From assembly GCA_963205315.1 (NCBI GenBank), contig CAUJIO010000097.1, positions 1 through 53,813 of the forward strand: DNA of 53,813 nt. The letters are read 5' to 3'. The notes beneath the pieces were generated by a model. That model worked only from the letters and a program-made list of their open reading frames with translations, ran no database searches and was not told the DNA's origin. The position numbers were made by a program, and so were the translations under genes. Each line of letters starts with the position of its first letter. Positions within the stretch are counted from its first letter, which is position 1. Shown here piece after piece: positions 27,187 through 35,460 of this stretch. The stretch is from Pseudomonadota bacterium. GTDB taxonomy: Bacteria > Pseudomonadota > Alphaproteobacteria > Rhizobiales > Aestuariivirgaceae.

Positions 27187-28347
27187 TTAGCGGCCGCCAA
27201 GTACTGCGATCATGTCGGTGACCCAACGATAGTAGGGCACGCAACCGGCAGCCTGTGAGGTGCACTTTGCAACGGGTGTCCGCCAGAAGTGGATCTTCTC
27301 AAAGTTGCTGAAGCCATTGGTCTCGCAACCCGCGTCTGTCAGCAGCGCATTGCCCTTGCAGGCGGCGGGGACGGACGGAACCGAGCCGAACCAGGCCGCG
27401 AGATCGCCTTGAACCTTCGGGCTGATCGAGTGCTCAAGCCACATATAGGCGCAGTTCGGATGCGGCGCGTCGGCATGCATCATGGTGGTGTCGGCCCAGC
27501 CGGTTGCGCCTTCCACAGGGATGGTGGAAGCGATCGGCTGCTTGTCGAACTGCAGCAGGTTCACCTGGAACGGCCAGGACGAGGACGCAGCGACGCCTTC
27601 GTTCTTGAAGTCGTCGATCTGCACCATGGCATCGTGCCAATAGCGGCTCACCAGTGACTTCTGGGCGCGCAGCAGGTCGAGTGCCGCCTTGTACTGTTCT
27701 TCAGTGAGCTCATACGGATCCTTGATGCCGAGTTCCGGCTTCTTGTGCATCAGGTAGAGCGCGGCGTCAGCAATATAGATCGGTCCGTCGAAAGCCTGGA
27801 CGCGGCCCTTGTTGGACTTTCCATCCGGCAGGTTCTGTTCCTCGAACACGACCGACCAGCTCTTCGGTGCCTCGGGGAAGACCTTCGTGTTATAGGCCAG
27901 CACGTTGGCGCCCCACTGATAGGGCACGCCATAGTGCACGCCGTCGACGGTATGCCAGGGCGCATTCTGCAGGCGCTCGTCAACGGTCTTCCAAGACGGC
28001 ACAAGATCCGTGTTGACCGGCTGTACGCGCTTGCCGGAGATCAGGCGCAGCGAAGCGTCACCAGAGGCGGTGACCAGGTCGAACCCGCCCTCGTTCATCA
28101 GGGCAACCATTTCGTCCGAAGTACCGGCAGTCTTGATGTTCACCTTGCACTGGGTCTTGGCCTCGAATTCCGTCACCCAGTCATAGGCCTTGTCGGTCTC
28201 GCCGCGTTCGATGTAGCCCGGCCATGCAACGATATCGACCTGGCCTTCTCCGGCGCCGAGTTCCTTCTTCATGTCCTGGGCGGTCGCTACTCCCGCCACC
28301 GCTGCCAGTGCAGCAATTGAAACGATCGTGCGTGTCACGAATGTCAT
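27187..28347 (-). CDS. Polyamine-type ABC transporter substrate-binding protein (importer 1)
   Basis: 386 aa with a signal peptide (FVTRTIVSIAALAAVAGVAT, then AQ). The mature protein shows the PotD/PotF/YdcS pattern: VDIVAWPGYIERGETDKAYD, FDLVTASGDASLRL, PYQWGANVLAYNTKVF, and repeated aromatic residues that could cage an amine. Extra cysteines near the C-terminus (ACKGNALLTDAGCETNG, KCTSQAAGCVP) suggest disulfides. It is the first gene of the leftward operon. It is divergent from the 8-oxoguanine-deaminase-like gene across a 127-base region with a 7-bp dyad, suggesting a functional link. Confidence 0.92.
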   Translation of the reverse strand: MTFVTRTIVSIAALAAVAGVATAQDMKKELGAGEGQVDIVAWPGYIERGETDKAYDWVTEFEAKTQCKVNIKTAGTSDEMVALMNEGGFDLVTASGDASLRLISGKRVQPVNTDLVPSWKTVDERLQNAPWHTVDGVHYGVPYQWGANVLAYNTKVFPEAPKSWSVVFEEQNLPDGKSNKGRVQAFDGPIYIADAALYLMHKKPELGIKDPYELTEEQYKAALDLLRAQKSLVSRYWHDAMVQIDDFKNEGVAASSSWPFQVNLLQFDKQPIASTIPVEGATGWADTTMMHADAPHPNCAYMWLEHSISPKVQGDLAAWFGSVPSVPAACKGNALLTDAGCETNGFSNFEKIHFWRTPVAKCTSQAAGCVPYYRWVTDMIAVLGGR

Positions 28348-28420
28348 GTTCAGTTTTTCTCCCTTGGGACCTTGTCGCTGTGCGCCTCCCTGGCATCACC
28401 GCGCGGTCCGTGCCATGCAT

Positions 28421-28449
28421 CTTGAACCGAACAGCGGGATGTGTTCAAG
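28421..28449. promoter_or_regulatory. Dyad in the importer 1 / amidohydrolase divergent region
   Basis: CTTGAAC (28421-28427) and GTTCAAG (28443-28449) form a perfect inverted repeat whose half-site centres are 22 bp apart, two helical turns. It lies 26-54 bases upstream of the amidohydrolase start. It is a good candidate operator for a dimeric regulator not encoded next to it. Confidence 0.45.
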
Positions 28450-28474
28450 CCCCGCGGAGGTAAAAGGGGGTTAC

Positions 28475-29806
28475 ATGGCAAACCTGCTGATAAAGTCACC
28501 GCTGGCAATTCTGGGCAATGACTGCGCGGGCGGACTCGTGGTGAGCAATGGCCGAATCATTGAAACGCTGCGTCCGGGCCAGCAGCCTGACACCCGCATC
28601 GATCAGGTTTTTGATGCATCGCGCCACGTCATTCTGCCGGGACTGGTCAACACCCATCATCACTTCTACCAGACCCTCACACGGGCCCACCCGCAAGCCA
28701 TCAACAAGGAATTGTTCGATTGGCTGACGGCGCTCTATCCCGTTTGGTCAAGACTGACACCGCCAGCGATGCGGCTGGCGACGAGACTGGCCCTCACCGA
28801 ACTCCTCATGTCGGGCGTCACCACCACCTCCGATCACCACTATCTGTTTCCGCGGCATCTCGATGATGCCATGGACATTCAGGTTGACGAAGCTCGCAAG
28901 CTTGGCATTCGCATGATGGTCACCCGAGGATCCATGAACCTCTCGGTCAAGGATGGCGGCCTGCCTCCCGACAGTGTTGTTCAGGACGAGGACACGATTC
29001 TGGCCGACTGCGAACGGGTGATCGGCCAATATCATGAGCGCGGACCAGGCGCGATGATTCAAGTGGCACTGGCACCGTGCTCGCCTTTTTCCGTCACGAA
29101 ATCCCTGATGTGTGCCTGTGGTGCACTGGCGGAAAAACATGACTGCCGCCTGCATACGCATCTCGCCGAGACACATGATGAAGATGCCTTCTGCAAATCC
29201 ATGTTCGGCATGAGTCCGCTGGATTATCTCGAGGAGGTGGGCTGGCTCGGCAATCGCACCTGGCTGGCCCACGGCATTCATTTCTCGGACAGCGATGTTG
29301 GGCGCCTCGGCAAACATGGCGTCGGCGTTTGCCATTGTCCCACGTCCAACATGGTGCTTGCTTCGGGCCAGTGCCGCACCCGCGAACTCGAGGCAGCGGG
29401 CGCTCCCGTGGGGCTGGGGGTTGATGGTTCGGCGTCGAACGACTCATCGAACCTCATGGAGAGCGTGCGCCACGCGCTGATGATCAACCGCCTCACCTAT
29501 GACGCCACGATTACCCACCTTGACGCGCTGCGCTGGGCCACGGAAGGCTCAGCCCGCTGCCTCGGGCGCGATGACATCGGAACGATCGCAATTGGCAAGC
29601 AGGCGGATCTGGCGATGTTCACGCTCGACGAGTTGAGATTCTCGGGCGCCGGCGATCCTGTTGCGGCGCTCGTCTTGTGTGGTGCTCACCGCGCCGACCG
29701 TGTGATGGTTGGCGGTCATTGGCGCGTCATCGACGGCAATCCCATCGGCATCGATGTCGCCGAGCTTCGCGCCGCCCATGGCGCTGCCGCCCGGGCTTTC
29801 TTGTAA
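28475..29806 (+). CDS. 8-oxoguanine deaminase-like amidohydrolase (TRZ/ATZ family)
   Basis: 443 aa from ATG 28475, preceded by AAAAGGGGG. Metal ligands of the amidohydrolase fold are visible: HHHFYQ after LPGLVNT, LHTHLAETHDED, the AHGIHFSDSD His, and GLGVDGSASNDSSNLMESVR with the catalytic Asp. The stretch LYPVWSRLTPPAMRLATRLA and SGVTTTSDHHYLFP closely resemble enzymes annotated as 8-oxoguanine deaminase (EC 3.5.4.32), which form urate from oxidised guanine. Related enzymes act on triazines or other purines, so specificity needs testing. It is divergent from importer 1. Confidence 0.82.
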   Translation: MANLLIKSPLAILGNDCAGGLVVSNGRIIETLRPGQQPDTRIDQVFDASRHVILPGLVNTHHHFYQTLTRAHPQAINKELFDWLTALYPVWSRLTPPAMRLATRLALTELLMSGVTTTSDHHYLFPRHLDDAMDIQVDEARKLGIRMMVTRGSMNLSVKDGGLPPDSVVQDEDTILADCERVIGQYHERGPGAMIQVALAPCSPFSVTKSLMCACGALAEKHDCRLHTHLAETHDEDAFCKSMFGMSPLDYLEEVGWLGNRTWLAHGIHFSDSDVGRLGKHGVGVCHCPTSNMVLASGQCRTRELEAAGAPVGLGVDGSASNDSSNLMESVRHALMINRLTYDATITHLDALRWATEGSARCLGRDDIGTIAIGKQADLAMFTLDELRFSGAGDPVAALVLCGAHRADRVMVGGHWRVIDGNPIGIDVAELRAAHGAAARAFL

Positions 29807-29880
29807 CCGTTGATCTCCGCAATCGCCTGAACCATGGAATGGACGAAGCTATCGAATATAAATGGCTTGCCCTACTGGCG

Positions 29881-29911
29881 TGAGGGCAGCGGATTTGCAA
29901 AGCTGCCCTCA
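29881..29911 (+). promoter_or_regulatory. Start-codon hairpin before the formamidase-like gene
   Basis: TGAGGGCAGC (29881-29890) pairs perfectly with GCTGCCCTCA (29902-29911) around an 11-base loop; the A of the ATG is inside the stem. No Shine-Dalgarno sequence is seen in the loop. It could be the terminator of the upstream gene or a structure limiting translation of the hydrolase. Confidence 0.55.
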
Positions 29912-30720
29912 TGACTGTTGCTGACGAATACAATAACCGCGCCCTGGTGCCGGACCATCCCCGTATCATTCTCGACTGGCATGCCGACGCCAAGGCCTAT
30001 CGCGAGAAAAGCCGCTGCGAGACCGATATTGCCTATGGCGCCCGGCCACGCAATCGGCTCGACCTGTTTCATCCCGCCCAAGAAAAGGCTGGGCCATTGG
30101 TGGTTTTCATCCATGGCGGCTACTGGCGGAGTTTCGACAAGTCGGTGTTCAGCCACATGGCGGCCGGTGCCAACGCTCATGGACTTTGCGTGGCGGTGCC
30201 GAGCTACACGCTCTGTCCCGAAGTCACGGTTGTCGACATCATCGAGGAGCTGCGCCAATGCTGCCTGCATCTCGCTCATGCGACAGGAAGGCGCCTGCTG
30301 GTGGCCGGCCATTCCGCCGGAGGCCATCTCGCAGCATGTATGGCGGCCACGAACTGGTCGCACTACGGAGTGCGGCCAGATCTGATCCAGGCATGTTTCT
30401 CGGTGAGTGGCGTTTTTGATCTCCGCCCGCTGATTGCCACACCCCACAATGACGATCTCCGGCTGACGGCCGCCACGGCCTTCCAGGCGAGCCCACTGCT
30501 TTGGCCGATGCCAAACCGCCTGCCTTTCGACAGCTGGGTCGGCGGCGAGGAAAGCTTCGAGTTCCTGCGCCAGGCCCGGTCTCTGGCTGCGGCATGGGAG
30601 GGGCTCGGCCTGGAAACGCGCAACACCGTGGTTCCGGGGGCCAACCATTTCAGCGTGCCCGCCGGGTTGGCGGATCCCCATAGCAACATGACGCGGAGGA
30701 TCGTCGAACTGGCCGGTTGA
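29911..30720 (+). CDS. Alpha/beta hydrolase, kynurenine formamidase-like
   Basis: 269 aa. The oxyanion motif HGGYWRSFDKS (68-78) and nucleophile elbow GHSAGGH (Ser135) are typical of the animal-type arylformamidase (AFMID) group, as is the start YNNRALVPDHPRIILDWHAD. The catalytic His is probably in GANHFSVPAGL near the end. The family hydrolyses N-formylkynurenine or related amides and esters. No other tryptophan degradation gene is near, so the substrate is open. The start codon is inside a strong hairpin. Confidence 0.82.
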   Translation: MTVADEYNNRALVPDHPRIILDWHADAKAYREKSRCETDIAYGARPRNRLDLFHPAQEKAGPLVVFIHGGYWRSFDKSVFSHMAAGANAHGLCVAVPSYTLCPEVTVVDIIEELRQCCLHLAHATGRRLLVAGHSAGGHLAACMAATNWSHYGVRPDLIQACFSVSGVFDLRPLIATPHNDDLRLTAATAFQASPLLWPMPNRLPFDSWVGGEESFEFLRQARSLAAAWEGLGLETRNTVVPGANHFSVPAGLADPHSNMTRRIVELAG

Positions 30721-30746
30721 AGCCGCACCATCGTCTGGCATGGCCT

Positions 30747-30775
30747 CTGCAACGCGAAATCCAACAAGGTTGCAG
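30747..30775 (+). repeat. Inverted repeat between the hydrolase and the 36-aa gene
   Basis: CTGCAAC (30747-30753) and GTTGCAG (30769-30775) form a 7-bp inverted repeat with a 15-base spacer, upstream of the small gene. It may be an operator or a weak hairpin. Confidence 0.25.
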
Positions 30776-30794
30776 GCGTCCCAGGGAGGCACAG

Positions 30795-30905
30795 ATGGCA
30801 AAGAAACTGATCGGTATTGGCGGGCTCTACATCGCTTACGAGATCGCATCGACCGCAGCTCTTGCCGCCGCTGTGGCTTATGGCTTCCAGATTCCAGGAC
30901 TCTAG
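30795..30905 (+). CDS. Small 36-aa membrane protein
   Basis: The ATG at 30795 is preceded by GGGAGG at good spacing. The peptide MAKKLIGIGGLYIAYEIAST continues into a hydrophobic stretch (AALAAAVAYGFQIPGL), giving one transmembrane segment after a short basic end. Small proteins of this type often modulate membrane complexes, but I recognise no family. It lies 74 bases after the hydrolase gene on the same strand. Confidence 0.55.
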   Translation: MAKKLIGIGGLYIAYEIASTAALAAAVAYGFQIPGL

Positions 30906-31010
30906 TTCGAAAACTGATCGTTCGGTCAAATAATGATGCAGTGCGACAGGAAATGTTGCGCCGCACAATAAAATCAGTTATGGCGGAATCTCCAGGAAGA
31001 GGTGATTCCA

Positions 31011-31262
31011 ATGTCCACGTCCCCCCAAACTTTGAACAGTGAAGCCCAGGTTCGAGCCGTAGCCCACGCCCTCTGGGTCGAAGAGGGAATGCCGGATGGG
31101 CGTGCTGAAGCACATTGGCTGAAGGCCATCGAAATCGTCTCCGCGCAGGCTGCGGAAACACCCGTTGCCGTCACGTCGAAGCGCAAGGCATCTGCTCCTG
31201 CTGCCGCGCCGAAGAAGGCCGCGGCAGCCGCCAAAAAGGCAGCTCCCCGCAAGCGCGGCTAA
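31011..31262 (+). CDS. DUF2934 protein with histone H1-like tail
   Basis: 83 aa from ATG 31011, preceded by AGGAAGAGG. The N-terminal half has the DUF2934 pattern: VRAVAHALWVEEGMPDGRAE followed by HWLKAIEIV. The C-terminal third is Ala/Lys/Pro-rich (APAAAPKKAAAAAKKAAPRK), like histone H1 C-terminal tails, suggesting nucleic-acid binding or charge neutralisation. Function of the family is unknown. It is convergent with the DUF1127 gene; a stable hairpin separates them. Confidence 0.8.
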   Translation: MSTSPQTLNSEAQVRAVAHALWVEEGMPDGRAEAHWLKAIEIVSAQAAETPVAVTSKRKASAPAAAPKKAAAAAKKAAPRKRG

Positions 31263-31275
31263 TTGTACGGATTTG

Positions 31276-31301
31276 GCGGGGCCGGCTGACCGGTACCCCG
31301 C
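31276..31301. terminator. Bidirectional hairpin between DUF2934 and DUF1127 genes
   Basis: GCGGGG-CCGG-CTGA-CCGG-TA-CCCCGC (31276-31301) folds to a ten-base-pair stem with a two-base bulge. It lies between convergent genes, where a shared terminator is expected; no U-run follows. Confidence 0.5.
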
Positions 31302-31319
31302 TCAACGGAAGGTCTCGCG

Positions 31320-31514
31320 TTAGAACCGTCCTGACGCGAAGTCACTGCGGTCAAGGCCGATGTCGCGAAGCATTCGGTCGTCCAGCATTTGAAGCTGATG
31401 AAGCGCAGCCATGCGAAGGTAGGCGCCGCGTAATCTGCGCCAAATTCCAAAACCCGTCGCAAACGGAGCCGAGACCCGGCTTGGCATGACGGCCTGATGA
31501 TAGTGTTGTGGCAT
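31320..31514 (-). CDS. DUF1127 family small protein
   Basis: 64 aa from ATG 31514 with AGAGGAA upstream. The C-terminal signature LHQLQMLDDRMLRDIGLDRS matches the DUF1127 motif. In alphaproteobacteria these small Arg-rich proteins bind RNA or affect phosphate, carbon and stress responses (known for some members). The N-terminal part (PQHYHQAVMPSRVSAPFATG) is less conserved. It is divergent from clpS. Confidence 0.82.
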   Translation of the reverse strand: MPQHYHQAVMPSRVSAPFATGFGIWRRLRGAYLRMAALHQLQMLDDRMLRDIGLDRSDFASGRF

Positions 31515-31607
31515 AGTCGTTCCTCTGCGCTGCATGTTGGCCGCGCATATGAAGGAACCGCGCCGAACCGGCCCTGAATGGCGCATTCATTCACCATTCA
31601 TCACATG

Positions 31608-31621
31608 CGCCGGAACCGGCG
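31608..31621. repeat. CGCCGG-AA-CCGGCG inverted repeat upstream of clpS
   Basis: Six-base arms with a two-base spacer lie in the DUF1127/clpS divergent region, 62-75 bases upstream of the clpS ATG. It could be an operator; it is not a terminator because A residues, not T, follow it. Confidence 0.25.
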
Positions 31622-31669
31622 AAAAAATTGCCCCTGAATTGCCACTCCCATTTCGCCGCGAACTAATTA

Positions 31670-31675
31670 TATAAT
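31670..31675 (+). promoter_or_regulatory. Consensus -10 box directly before clpS
   Basis: TATAAT at 31670-31675 lies so close to the clpS ATG (31683) that transcription would begin one base before it. No Shine-Dalgarno sequence precedes this ATG. No good -35 box is found at 16-18 bases. Confidence 0.45.
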
Positions 31676-31682
31676 CGCTTCC

Positions 31683-32006
31683 ATGCCGAAGCAGCCTGTT
31701 CACAAAGACGACAACCAGACCGGGGTCATTACCCGGACGGAAGCGAGGACGAAGAAGCCTTCGCTCTACAAGGTGTTGCTTTTGAATGACGACTACACGC
31801 CGATGGAATTCGTCGTGCTGGTACTCGAGCGGTTTTTCGGCAAGGGACGCGAAGAGGCGACACGCATCATGCTCCACGTCCATCAGAAGGGTGTTGGCGT
31901 CTGCGGGGTCTACACGTTTGAAGTGGCGGAAACCAAGGTCACGCAGGTCATGGATTTTGCCCGAAATCATCAGCATCCCCTGCAATGCACGATGGAAAAG
32001 GAATAG
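31683..32006 (+). CDS. clpS: ATP-dependent Clp protease adaptor ClpS
   Basis: 107 aa. ClpS delivers N-degron substrates to ClpAP. The core is complete: [20 protein letters not shown], with NDD residues that contact ClpA and the N-terminal residue, then [20 protein letters not shown] and [18 protein letters not shown]. The ATG at 31683 lacks a ribosome binding site and sits next to a -10 box, suggesting a leaderless mRNA. The clpA ATG is three bases after its stop. This ClpS has the longer N-terminal part seen in alphaproteobacteria. Confidence 0.97.
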   Translation: MPKQPVHKDDNQTGVITRTEARTKKPSLYKVLLLNDDYTPMEFVVLVLERFFGKGREEATRIMLHVHQKGVGVCGVYTFEVAETKVTQVMDFARNHQHPLQCTMEKE

Positions 32007-32009
32007 GCC

Positions 32010-34448
32010 ATGCCGACATTTTCCCGCAGTCTAGAAAAGGCCCTCCACCGCGCCCTGGCCCTCGCCAATGAACGCCGCCATGAGTATGCGACGCTGGAGC
32101 ACCTGCTCCTGTCGCTCGTCGACGACAAGGACGCAGCTGCCGTGATGAAGGCATGCAACGTCGATCTCGACCTGCTGCGCCGCAGCCTGACGACCTATAT
32201 CGACACCGAACTCGGCCAGATGATCGCCGCCGACCGTGAGGATTCAAAGCCCACCGCGGGATTCCAGAGAGTGATCCAGCGTGCCGTGATCCATGTGCAA
32301 TCGTCGGGACGCGAGGAAGTGACCGGCGCCAATGTGCTAGTGGCCATCTTTGCCGAGCGCGAAAGCCACGCCGCATTCTTCCTGCAGGAGCAGGACATGA
32401 CCCGCTATGATGCGGTCAATTACATTTCGCATGGCATCGCCAAGCGGTCCGGTCTCTCCGAGACGCGCCCGGTGCGCGGTGTCGACCAGGACCAGCAGGG
32501 CAATGGCGGTTCTGAGAACAATGAGGAGCGGGATACGTCCAAGAAGAAGGGCGAAGCCGATGCGCTCGATGCCTATTGCATCAACCTCAACAAGAAAGCC
32601 GCCGAAGGCAAGATCGATCCGCTGATTGGCCGTGAGCCCGAAGTCAACCGCACGATCCAGATCCTGTGCCGCCGTCAGAAGAACAACCCGCTCTTTGTGG
32701 GCGATCCGGGCGTCGGCAAGACGGCAATCGCCGAGGGTCTCGCCCGCAAGATCATCAACGGCGACGTTCCGGACGTCCTCAAGGACTGCACTGTGTATCA
32801 GCTCGACATGGGCGCGCTGCTTGCCGGCACCCGTTCTCGTGGCGACTTCGAAGAGCGGCTCAAGGCCGTGGTGAAGGAAATCGAGGCGCGTCCGGGCGCC
32901 ATCATGTTCATCGACGAGATCCACACCGTCATCGGAGCAGGGGCCACCTCCGGCGGCTCCATGGATGCGTCAAATCTCCTCAAGCCAGCACTGGCCAATG
33001 GCGCGCTGCGCTGTATCGGTTCGACCACCTATAAGGAATACCGCCAGCACTTCGAGAAGGACCGCGCGCTGGTGCGCCGCTTCCAGAAGATCGACGTCAA
33101 TGAGCCGTCGATCCCTGATGCAATTGCCATCCTCAAGGGCCTGAAGCCCTATTACGAGGACTTCCACAAGGTACGCTTCACCGACGATGCGATTGAAACA
33201 GCGGTCCAATTGTCGGCACGTTACATGGCTGACCGCAAGCTGCCCGACAAGGCGATCGACGTGATCGACGAGACCGGCGCCTCGCAGATGCTGCTCGCCG
33301 AGGACAAGCGCATGAAAGTGATCGGCGTACCGGAAATCGAGGCAACGATCGCCACGATGGCCCGTATTCCGGCCAAGACGGTGTCGAAGGACGACGCCTC
33401 GGTCCTCAAGAACCTCGAGTTGGAATTGAAGCGGCTGGTCTTTGGTCAGGACAAGGCCATCGAGGCCCTTGCCTCGTCGATCAAGCTGGCCCGTGCCGGC
33501 CTGCGCGAGCCCGAAAAGCCTATCGGCTGTTATCTGTTCTCCGGCCCCACCGGCGTCGGCAAGACGGAAGTTGCCAAGCGTCTGGCAGACGTGATGGGCG
33601 TCAATATGCTGCGCTTCGACATGTCGGAATACATGGAGCGCCATTCGGTTTCCCGCTTGCTGGGAGCCCCTCCCGGATACGTTGGCTTCGACCAGGGCGG
33701 CCTGCTGACCGATGGCATCGACCAGCATCCCTATACCGTGCTGCTGCTGGATGAGATCGAAAAAGCCCATCCCGATATCTATAATATCCTGCTGCAGGTC
33801 ATGGACCACGGCAAGCTGACGGATCACAACGGCAAGTCTGTCGACTTCCGCAATGTCATACTGATCATGACGACCAATGCCGGTGCCCAGGATATGGCCC
33901 GCGCGGCCATCGGTTTCGGCAGCAGCGTACGAGAGGGCGACGACCAGGAAGCCATCATGCGGCTGTTCACGCCCGAGTTCCGCAATCGCCTCGACGCTGT
34001 CATTCCCTTCGGCCATCTGCCGCCGGCAGTGGTGCGGAAGGTCGTCGAGAAATTCGTGCTGCAGCTGGAGGCCCAGCTGGCTGAACGCCAGATCAACATT
34101 GAGCTGTCAGCGGAAGCCGCAGACTGGCTGGCGACGAAAGGCTATGACAATGCCATGGGCGCAAGGCCGTTGGCCCGTGTCATCCAGGAACATGTCAAGA
34201 AGCCGCTGGCCGAGGAAGTTCTGTTCGGCAAGCTGGCCAAGGGTGGCACGGTCCGAATTCTCCTCGCTGATAATGCCCTGCACTTCGACTATCTCGGCCG
34301 CGATGAGGAAAAGATCCTGCCGAAGATGCCGGAACGCAAGGCGCTGCCACGTGCGAAGGCCGCAAAGACTCGGGCAAGCAAGGAAACGAAGCCCGCCGCC
34401 GCGGCAAAGAAGCCTGCGAAACGCAAGCCAAAGGGCAAGGTGAGCTGA
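32010..34448 (+). CDS. clpA: ATP-dependent Clp protease ATP-binding subunit ClpA
   Basis: 812 aa. It has an N-terminal Clp-N domain ([20 protein letters not shown]) that binds ClpS, then two AAA+ modules. D1 has Walker [15 protein letters not shown] and Walker [10 protein letters not shown]2 has [14 protein letters not shown] and [13 protein letters not shown]. ClpA unfolds proteins for ClpP. The chain is longer than E. coli ClpA because of a Lys/Ala-rich tail after residue 765 ([20 protein letters not shown], then PAKRKPKGK). A rho-independent terminator follows. Confidence 0.97.
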   Translation: MPTFSRSLEKALHRALALANERRHEYATLEHLLLSLVDDKDAAAVMKACNVDLDLLRRSLTTYIDTELGQMIAADREDSKPTAGFQRVIQRAVIHVQSSGREEVTGANVLVAIFAERESHAAFFLQEQDMTRYDAVNYISHGIAKRSGLSETRPVRGVDQDQQGNGGSENNEERDTSKKKGEADALDAYCINLNKKAAEGKIDPLIGREPEVNRTIQILCRRQKNNPLFVGDPGVGKTAIAEGLARKIINGDVPDVLKDCTVYQLDMGALLAGTRSRGDFEERLKAVVKEIEARPGAIMFIDEIHTVIGAGATSGGSMDASNLLKPALANGALRCIGSTTYKEYRQHFEKDRALVRRFQKIDVNEPSIPDAIAILKGLKPYYEDFHKVRFTDDAIETAVQLSARYMADRKLPDKAIDVIDETGASQMLLAEDKRMKVIGVPEIEATIATMARIPAKTVSKDDASVLKNLELELKRLVFGQDKAIEALASSIKLARAGLREPEKPIGCYLFSGPTGVGKTEVAKRLADVMGVNMLRFDMSEYMERHSVSRLLGAPPGYVGFDQGGLLTDGIDQHPYTVLLLDEIEKAHPDIYNILLQVMDHGKLTDHNGKSVDFRNVILIMTTNAGAQDMARAAIGFGSSVREGDDQEAIMRLFTPEFRNRLDAVIPFGHLPPAVVRKVVEKFVLQLEAQLAERQINIELSAEAADWLATKGYDNAMGARPLARVIQEHVKKPLAEEVLFGKLAKGGTVRILLADNALHFDYLGRDEEKILPKMPERKALPRAKAAKTRASKETKPAAAAKKPAKRKPKGKVS

Positions 34449-34483
34449 AGCCCCGGCAGGCATTCCGAAATCAGACGTCGCGA

Positions 34484-34526
34484 AAACCGGCAAATTGCTG
34501 AATTGCAAGTGCCGGTTTTCTTGTTA
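34484..34526 (+). terminator. Rho-independent terminator after clpA
   Basis: AAAACCGGCA (34484-34493) pairs perfectly with TGCCGGTTTT (34511-34520); a smaller TTGC/GCAA stem sits in the loop, and CTTGTTATTC follows. It closes the clpS-clpA operon. It also argues against an amino-acid ATPase start as early as 34503. Confidence 0.85.
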
Positions 34527-34580
34527 TTCTCCGGTCTACAAGAACAAGAACCAAAACGGTTCAGTGGGGGAGTAGTCGGG

Positions 34581-35381
34581 GTGGCAACATCTGCAAGGCA
34601 GAACGATGGGGATCGCACGGTCGCGGTCAGGGTCAAGGATCTTCACAAGAAGTTCGCTGATCTCGAAGTTCTGAAAGGCGTGTCGCTGCAGGCCCGTGAA
34701 GGCGACGTCGTGTCGATGATCGGGGCCTCGGGCTCTGGCAAGAGTACCTTTCTGCGCTGCATCAACTTTCTCGAAATGCCGACGGATGGTTCCATCGAGG
34801 TGACTGGCGAGCAGGTGGCCTTGTCGCGTCAAAAGGACGGAAATCTCCATCCTTCCGACCGCCGCCAGCTCGAGCGCATCCGGACTCGTCTCGGCATGGT
34901 ATTCCAGAGTTTCAATCTTTGGCAGCACATGACGGTGCTGCAGAATGTCATCGAGGCCCCGGTCCATGTCCTTGGACTATCCAAGGCGGAAGCCATCGAG
35001 CGGGCCGAAAAGCTTCTCAACAAGGTCGGCCTTTATGACAAGCGCGACCAGTACCCTGCCTTCTTGTCCGGTGGCCAGCAGCAGCGGGCCGCCATCGCCC
35101 GGGCGCTCTGCATGGAGCCCAAGGTCATGCTGTTTGATGAGCCGACGTCGGCGCTTGATCCCGAGCTTGTGGGGGAAGTGCTGAAGGTTATCCGTGACCT
35201 TGCGGAAGAAGGCCGGACAATGATTCTCGTCACCCACGAGATGAAGTTTGCCCGCGATGTATCCAGCCACGTCATCTATCTCTACAAGGGTGTCGTCGAG
35301 GAAGAGGGGCCGCCATCCCAGGTCTTTGGCGCTCCCCTGAGCGATCGTTGCCGCCAATTCGTCTCGGCGCTGCATTCCTGA
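34581..35381 (+). CDS. Polar amino-acid ABC transporter ATP-binding protein (HisP/OccP-like)
   Basis: 266 aa from a GTG at 34581 (preceded by GTGGGGGAG); the frame is open further upstream but only across the clpA terminator. Walker A GASGSGKSTFLRC, signature LSGGQQQRAAIARALC and LFDEPTSALDPELVGEVLKV mark the PAAT class. The insert RQKDGNLHPSDRRQLERIR is characteristic of HisP/OccP-like importers for basic amino acids and opines. It is the first gene of an ATPase-SBP-permease-permease-M20 operon. Confidence 0.94.
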   Translation: MATSARQNDGDRTVAVRVKDLHKKFADLEVLKGVSLQAREGDVVSMIGASGSGKSTFLRCINFLEMPTDGSIEVTGEQVALSRQKDGNLHPSDRRQLERIRTRLGMVFQSFNLWQHMTVLQNVIEAPVHVLGLSKAEAIERAEKLLNKVGLYDKRDQYPAFLSGGQQQRAAIARALCMEPKVMLFDEPTSALDPELVGEVLKVIRDLAEEGRTMILVTHEMKFARDVSSHVIYLYKGVVEEEGPPSQVFGAPLSDRCRQFVSALHS

Positions 35382-35421
35382 GTTGGCGGAAGCCAATGAA
35401 TATGTTTAGCTTTGATACCAG

Positions 35422-35439
35422 CGGAGGGGGGCCCCTCCG
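35422..35439 (+). repeat. GC-rich hairpin between ATPase and binding-protein genes
   Basis: CGGAGGG and CCCTCCG pair around a 4-base loop (35422-35439), followed by A residues. The stem lies in the leader of the substrate-binding gene, between the ATPase stop and its ribosome binding site. Probably an mRNA-stabilising or processing element. Confidence 0.4.
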
Positions 35440-35460
35440 AAAAAAGCAGAGGGAGATATC

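Noticed and set aside
31045-31060. GGTTCGAGCC as the T-loop of a tRNA gene
   Set aside because: It lies inside the DUF2934 coding frame and no acceptor or anticodon stem could be built around it.
29872-31161. 429-codon antisense frame over the hydrolase and small genes
   Set aside because: The sense strand holds a clear alpha/beta hydrolase with intact motifs.
35422-35445. GC-rich hairpin as a rho-independent terminator
   Set aside because: It is followed by A residues on the coding strand, not by T, so it is called a leader hairpin instead.
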